DNA of 64,000 bases from Poindextera sp036272595 (lineage in GTDB: Bacteria > Pseudomonadota > Alphaproteobacteria > Caulobacterales > Caulobacteraceae): the NCBI GenBank assembly GCA_036272595.1, contig DATAYM010000014.1, positions 17,064-81,063 of the forward strand, read 5' to 3'. A program made the translations under genes and the position numbers. Shown here one piece after another: positions 60,106 to 64,000 of this stretch. Every line of letters starts with the position of its first letter. The stretch's first letter is position 1. A model generated the notes under the pieces. It ran no database searches. It was given only the letters and a program-made list of their open reading frames with translations, and had not been told where the DNA came from.

Positions 60106-60516
60106 ATGGAGATCATCGTGGAAGACATAACAGGCCCACTCCCCCCGGTGGTCGCGGCGAACATTCTGGCCCACAACAAGCCAGACCCGGACGCATTCAT
60201 GGCGACCTTCGCCGACGACGCTCTATTGAACGATGCTCAGCGTGAATTCCTGGGCCACGACGCCATTCGGGCGTGGGCCGCCGAGGAAATCTTCGGCGAC
60301 CACGTCACAATGGATGTTCTCAAGGCTTATCGGCACTATGGGGACGTCGTGTTGCATGCCAGGGTCGATGGCGACTTCGACAAGACCAATCTGCCTGACC
60401 CTCTCATTTTAAGCTATTATTTCAGCCTGCGGGACAATCGCATCACGCAGCTCATAATACTGCTGAATAAGTCCCCATGGGCACGGCTGGTCGCCAATTC
60501 GATTGGAGTGTCCTGA
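60106..60516 (+). CDS. SnoaL/NTF2-like protein
   Basis: A 136-residue cone-shaped NTF2-fold protein (LAHNKPDPDAFMATFADDAL, a DAIRAWAAEEIFGDH segment, and a C-terminal beta-hairpin NRITQLIILLNKSPW). Members are small isomerases, hydratases or binding proteins without a fixed catalytic set, so the reaction is unknown. It overlaps the SDR start (TGATG), and the two genes probably form a two-step module. Codon use is less GC-biased than in the core part of the window. Confidence 0.8.
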   Translation: MEIIVEDITGPLPPVVAANILAHNKPDPDAFMATFADDALLNDAQREFLGHDAIRAWAAEEIFGDHVTMDVLKAYRHYGDVVLHARVDGDFDKTNLPDPLILSYYFSLRDNRITQLIILLNKSPWARLVANSIGVS

Positions 60517-61306
60517 TGTCATCGAACAACTCACCCGACGAGTTCGCCGGCAAGCGGGTCCTCGTGACAGGGGGTTCTCGCGGGATCGGCGCCGCCATCG
60601 CCCAGCGTTTCGGAGCCGGTGGAGCATCGGTAGCGGTGACAGCTCGCGGTTCTTCTGAGTCGATCGACAGCACCTGGATGTTTGTGCAGGCCGATCTTAG
60701 CACTGCGATCGGCGTCGCGGCGGTCGTAAGTCGTGTCCAGTCGGTCTGGGGCGGCGTTGACATCCTGGTCAACAACCTCGGGCAAGCGACGCGCCGGCCG
60801 GCGGTTTCGAGCAGCTTACGGATCAGTTCTGGGAAAACATCTTCAACGTCAACTTGCTCGCGCCGGTTCGCCTCGATCGCGCGTTCGTGCCCGGGATGAT
60901 CGACAGGGGAGCCGGTGTCGTCGTTCATATCGGGTCGATCGCGCACATCATGCCGCAGAGCGGGTCCACCCTTCCTTATTCGACCGCCAAGGGAGCCTTG
61001 CGCACGTACAGCAAGGGTCTCGCGCGCGCCGTGGCGCCGCATGGCGTGCGCGTGAACATGGTGTCTCCAGGCTTCATCGAGACGTCTGGCGCAAAGAAGC
61101 AGATTGGTGAGATTCAGCGCAACACGGGCGGATCGGCCGACGAGGCGCGCCAGCAGATCATGGCTATGATCGGCGGCATTCCGCTCGGCCGGGTCGGGCG
61201 GCCGGAAGAAGTCGCCGAATTGGTCGCCTTTCTGGCGTCGGACCGAGGCGGCTTTGCCATCGGAGTCGACTATGTCTTGGACGGCGGCACCATACCAACA
61301 GTCTAA
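60516..61306 (+). pseudogene. SDR-family dehydrogenase, frameshifted
   Basis: An SDR whose first part reads in one frame (RVLVTGGSRGIGAAIAQRF, then DILVNNLGQ) and whose second part reads in another (GGFEQLTDQFWENIFNVNLL; catalytic YSTAKGALRTYSKGLARAV with Y-x3-K; NMVSPGFIET; DYVLDGGTIPTV to the stop at 61306). The switch is near 60787: adding one base after CAAGC restores NNLGQADAPAGGFEQL and a normal 263-residue protein. As written the first frame ends at 60899 after 127 residues and lacks the catalytic Tyr/Lys. Either a recent pseudogene or a sequence error. It overlaps the SnoaL-like gene. Confidence 0.8.
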
Positions 61307-61645
61307 GGCGGCCAGCCGGGCAGCTGGCGAGCCGGGCAGCGCGATAAAGGTCCGACTCGGGTCGATCTCTGACCTTCAGCTTGGTCCAGAAAGCCGACGT
61401 TCGCCGGCGTGAGGGATCAGGCGCCGGAACCGGACCTGCGCAAGGTCGCAGATAGGTGGATCGTTGCCCTTCGCATGCCGCCGGAAAGCGGACTTGCCGC
61501 TCCGATGAGGACCGGCCGCCGAGCGCAAGTAGCCAACGTCCGCCATGGGCGGAAATCCATGCCCTGCTCGCCTCAGGCAATATGTTTGTCTGGTTAGCTT
61601 TCGACAACCGGGCGTCACTTCCGCCGCCTTTATTCGCCGTCACCG
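61307..61645. other. Convergent intergenic region, no gene seen
   Basis: 339 bp between the SDR and HxlR genes. It contains a direct repeat of AGCCGGGCAGC (61314 and 61330) and a short hairpin TCCGCC-ATG-GGCGGA (61539-61553) of the kind scattered through alphaproteobacterial intergenic DNA. Short open frames here have no ribosome sites or similarity. It probably contains only 3' ends of both transcripts. Confidence 0.4.
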
Positions 61646-62359
61646 CTAGTTTGCGAGCCCGCTGCGACCAATCCATTGGCTGAAGGTGGAAGACAGGACC
61701 GGATCGCCGTCAAGCTCGATGCGCTTGGCGCGGAGTTCTGCTTCGAAGTCGCTCATCCCCATCCAGGCAGCAGTCATGGCGCGAAGCTCGGCCGTCACGA
61801 GCAGGTCGACGTCATGGCCGGGATCAATTGAGCAAAGATCGACAGGCGCGCCAGGCGCGACGATTAGCCAGTATCGCGCTTCGCCTTCTGGAAGCTGCGG
61901 ATAGTGAAACTCGACCACGACGCGGCGGTCAGGAATCGGATCCGGCCGAAGATTGCGGCGCATGTTCCACATCAGGAGGCGCGCATCGAGATTTGCGAGC
62001 GAGCACTCCGAACTCACCCAGTGCAACGCCCAGCGCCCGAGTCCCTTGACGATAGGCGCGAGATCGCGGCCGGAGGCCGTCAGCACGTACTCGCCGCCGG
62101 AATGGATCAACACCCCGGCGGCCTCCAGTTCACGCAGCCGTTTTGATAAAAGTGCGGACGACATCCGTGGCACGCCATGACGAATCTCGTTGAACCGGGT
62201 CGAGCCGGATAACATTTCGCCCAGGACAACCAGCGTCCAGCGGGTCGCCAGCAATTCAGCGGCCATCGCCACCGGGCAAAACTGACCATAGAGCGAGGCC
62301 TCGCCGGACGGAATCTGGATTTGGTCGTCGTCGCGGTGAGTAAGCGCATGCGATCGCAT
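61646..62359 (-). CDS. HxlR-family transcriptional regulator with C-terminal sterol-carrier-like domain
   Basis: A 237-residue regulator. The winged helix (about residues 25-105) reads CPVAMAAELLATRWTLVVLG, TRFNEIRHGVPRMSSALLS, then KRLRELEAAGV and YVLTASGRDLAPIVKGLGRW, the typical HxlR order. The C-terminal about 110 residues resemble an SCP2-like domain often fused to such regulators. The start at 62359 fits the family and sits two bases from a palindromic operator. It is divergent from the tautomerase gene, probably repressing it and itself. Confidence 0.87.
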   Translation of the reverse strand: MRSHALTHRDDDQIQIPSGEASLYGQFCPVAMAAELLATRWTLVVLGEMLSGSTRFNEIRHGVPRMSSALLSKRLRELEAAGVLIHSGGEYVLTASGRDLAPIVKGLGRWALHWVSSECSLANLDARLLMWNMRRNLRPDPIPDRRVVVEFHYPQLPEGEARYWLIVAPGAPVDLCSIDPGHDVDLLVTAELRAMTAAWMGMSDFEAELRAKRIELDGDPVLSSTFSQWIGRSGLAN

Positions 62360-62360
62360 C

Positions 62361-62377
62361 GGTTCAGTTCCTGAACT
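62361..62377. promoter_or_regulatory. Palindromic operator between HxlR regulator and tautomerase
   Basis: GTTCAG-TTC-CTGAAC (62362-62376) is a perfect 6-3-6 inverted repeat that also contains an overlapping AGTTC-CT-GAACT pair (62366-62377). It lies directly upstream of the HxlR start and 54 bp upstream of the divergent tautomerase gene, an ideal place for regulator binding. Confidence 0.55.
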
Positions 62378-62431
62378 TGTGATCCCGGTCGATCCAGTCA
62401 CTCTCGCGGCTTCGATGAGCAGGAGCAAGTC

Positions 62432-62647
62432 ATGCCGCTGGTGGACATTCACGTGATCAGGGGCGTGTTCACGCCCGAACAAAAGTCGGCGATGATCACC
62501 AAGGTGACCGACGCGATGGTCGCGGTGGAGGGCGAGAACCTCCGCGGCGTCACCTGGGTGAAGATTAACGAAGTCGAAGGCGGCGACTGGGCCATCGGCG
62601 GTCAGCCACTGCAGGCGGCCGATGTGCAAAAGATGGCGGCGGGTTAG
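62432..62647 (+). CDS. 4-oxalocrotonate tautomerase-family protein
   Basis: A 71-residue tautomerase. After the initiator Met the catalytic proline follows at once (MPLVDIHVIRGVFTPEQKSA), as required for the Pro-1 general base. The rest (MITKVTDAMVAVEGENLRGV, VTWVKINEVEGGDWAIGG) matches the family's beta-alpha-beta fold and usual length. AGGAG lies six bases before the ATG. It probably isomerises a keto-enol intermediate and is likely controlled by the divergent HxlR regulator. The frame of a truncated transposase follows directly after its stop. Confidence 0.87.
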   Translation: MPLVDIHVIRGVFTPEQKSAMITKVTDAMVAVEGENLRGVTWVKINEVEGGDWAIGGQPLQAADVQKMAAG

Positions 62648-62648
62648 A

Positions 62649-63438
62649 CCCTATTTCCGTCGCCCCCGACCAGCAGATATCCCTTACCGATCCAGACGCG
62701 CGGGCCATGGCCACCAACGGCAAGGGCACGGGGATGGTGGGCTACAACGTGCAGGTCGCCGTTGACGCCAAACATCACCTGATCGTGGCGCACGAGGTCA
62801 CCAATGTCGGCCACGACCGCGGCCAGCTTGCCAACATGGCCGGGCAGACAAAGGCGGCGATGGGCTCAGACAAACTCGAGGTGTTGGCCGATCGCGGCTA
62901 CTTCGACAGCGAAGAGGTCCTGGCCTGCGAGGCCCTGGGCGTCACCCCTTACGTACCCAAACCCCTGACCTCGGGCGCGAAGGCGGACGGGCGCTTCGGC
63001 AAGCAGGACTTCGTCTATCTGCCGGACGAGAACGCCTACCGCTGCCCCGCCGGCCAGCGGCTCCCGCACCATATGACGACGGTTGAGCGGGGGATGACGC
63101 TGCACCGCTACTGGGACCGCGCCAGTTGTCAGGCGTGCACCCTGAAAAGTCGATGCACGACCAGTGTGGAGCGACGGATCACGCGTTGGGAGCACGAGGC
63201 GGTCATCGAAGCCATGCAAGAGCGGCTCGACCGCCACCCCAAGGCCATGCGCATCCGAAGAGCCACCGTCGAGCACGCCTTCGGCACGCTCAAGGCCTGG
63301 ATGGGCGCCACCCACTTCCAGACCCGGACCCTCGAAAAGGTGCAAACCGAGATGAGCCTCCAGGTTCTGGCCTACAATCTGAAGCGCGCCATCGCGATCC
63401 TCGGAGTCCAGTCACTCATGGTGGCGATGCGGGCATGA
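62649..63438 (+). mobile_element. IS1182-type transposase, 5'-truncated remnant
   Basis: About 260 residues of the catalytic half of an IS1182-family DDE transposase: it starts in QQISLTDPDARAM, then GYNVQVAVDAKHHLIVAHEV, the aspartate in LADRGYFDSEEVLACE, PKPLTSGAKADGRFGKQDF, the cysteine-rich YRCPAG...CQACTLKSRC segment and the glutamate in RRATVEHAFGTLKAWMGATH. The N-terminal 200 or so residues are missing: the frame begins right at the tautomerase stop codon, without a start codon or ribosome site (first ATG 62707). No inverted repeats were identified at either end. The element cannot move by itself. Confidence 0.85.
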
Positions 63439-63799
63439 GCGACCAACTCGGCCTCCGCCCGACCATCCAGCCAAACCAACACGTTCTCACACAGCCTCGG
63501 TGGTTAGCGGACCTTCGCTTTGCCGAGGTCCCTTCCCCGCTCAGGCGAGAGGGAGGCTCACCCCCCTAACGCAGGCGCCTCGCTCGGCGCGCAGTCCTTC
63601 TGCGTGGCGGTCTAACTGGGCAGGGTCCGGATCGATGCCCATTTCCTGCGCCCCTCTAAGGATGCTGCGCGCTTTTCCTGCCTTGTCCAAGTTACCGTCC
63701 TGATAACTCGGCCACTTCGACCTTCGCCCACTGAAGGCTCGCGGATCTGAAGTCGGAATGGCCGATGAGCATCGGCGAGACCTCTTTCGTCCGAACGGC
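63439..63799. other. Region beyond the transposase, no intact gene seen
   Basis: 361 bp between the transposase end and the last gene. The first part (to about 63520) may be the right end of the insertion sequence. A short imperfect palindrome CCTTCCCCGCTCAGGCGAGAGGGAGG lies near 63530. Open frames here look like noise, with no ribosome sites or families. Confidence 0.35.
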
Positions 63800-64000
63800 C
63801 TAGTTTAAGAGTCGGATTGAGCGATCGTCGGCTGCCGAGCGCGGCTGAGAACTGGCCTCGACCGGCAATACATCCGCGAAAAGATACCGATCGAACCATG
63901 TCGGAAACGCGCGGGCCAGATCGCGCTTTCCAGAAAGCTCGAGCCCCAGCCGTTTCGCTTCGATGAAGCTGACGTCCCCCCGCCACCACGCAACTAGAAC
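63800..64000 (-). CDS. C-terminal part of a regulator-like protein, probably HxlR type (partial)
   Basis: A frame open from the window edge for 66 codons to a TAG at 63800-63802. It reads AWWRGDVSFIEAKRLGLELS, then GKRDLARAFPTWFDRYLF. This W-x-G-(D/E)-x-SF...G-L-x-L-x-G...L-x-RAFP-x-W pattern is seen at the C-terminus of HxlR-family regulators carrying an SCP2-like domain, and it parallels the end of the regulator at 61646. The N-terminal DNA-binding part lies outside the window, so the assignment is tentative. Confidence 0.5.
   Translation of the reverse strand, partial: VLVAWWRGDVSFIEAKRLGLELSGKRDLARAFPTWFDRYLFADVLPVEASSQPRSAADDRSIRLLN

Noticed and set aside
1..64000. Search by eye for CRISPR arrays, tRNA and rRNA genes
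   Set aside because: No regularly spaced 25-40 bp repeats, no tRNA cloverleaf with conserved TTCGA arm and no rRNA-like conserved stretches were seen.

Overview
The window is high-GC DNA with tightly packed genes, frequent 4-base stop/start overlaps and strong codon-position GC bias. Together with the gene content (BkdA1/A2/B, an HWE-type histidine kinase, a TadG-like protein, a standalone response regulator, an ELM1-family protein, short palindromic intergenic repeats) this suggests an alphaproteobacterium, most likely Caulobacterales (Caulobacter or Phenylobacterium type). This is inference from gene families; there is no rRNA or tRNA gene here to confirm it.

Layout: 1-5409 (minus) holds the start of a CheA-like kinase, a GT1 glycosyltransferase, a glycogen-debranching-type glucosidase and alanine dehydrogenase. 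5691-9601 (plus) is an overlapping run of an acyl-CoA OB-fold protein, a thiolase, a lipoprotein VanY-type peptidase and an APC permease whose frame is broken near 9434. 9598-10654 (minus) has two tandem paralogous small membrane-anchored proteins, divergent from a TetR regulator with two palindromic operators 21 bp apart. 11452-18601 (plus) is a five-gene overlapping operon: Rieske oxygenase, PLP gamma-lyase, HcnB-like and HcnC-like flavoproteins and a CocE-like hydrolase. It looks like a catabolic route for an unknown N-alkylated or amide substrate. 18607-31551 (minus) carries a membrane protein, an M20 amidohydrolase, the branched-chain 2-oxoacid dehydrogenase genes bkdA1-bkdA2-bkdB, an SDR, a double-domain glycosyltransferase, an esterase, a hybrid histidine kinase and an isopenicillin-N-synthase-like oxygenase.

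31887-36603 (plus) encodes a three-subunit 2-oxoglutarate:acceptor oxidoreductase (KorC, KorA, KorB). After two hairpin repeats come a FAD monooxygenase-like protein and then a SLOG-like nucleotide-sensor domain fused to four membrane helices, followed by an unknown lipoprotein. That pair is the best candidate for an undescribed (possibly defence or stress) system. 41548-43612 (minus) is an ABC-2 exporter. 44349-48232 has two paralogous 2-oxoglutarate oxygenases around an ELM1-family protein, followed by a GT39 glycosyltransferase, probably a surface-glycan module. 48148-56520 contains signalling genes (HWE kinase, response regulator, TadG-like protein, a kinase-REC-Hpt-EAL fusion) and an MFS transporter. 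56545-59216 couples a PLP decarboxylase to an ATP-grasp enzyme.

59220-64000 looks like accessory DNA: a WYL regulator, a SnoaL-like protein, a frameshifted SDR, an HxlR regulator divergent from a small tautomerase, a 5'-truncated IS1182-type transposase and the 3' end of another regulator-like gene. Gene function assignments are from motif and family recognition by eye; no database search was run.
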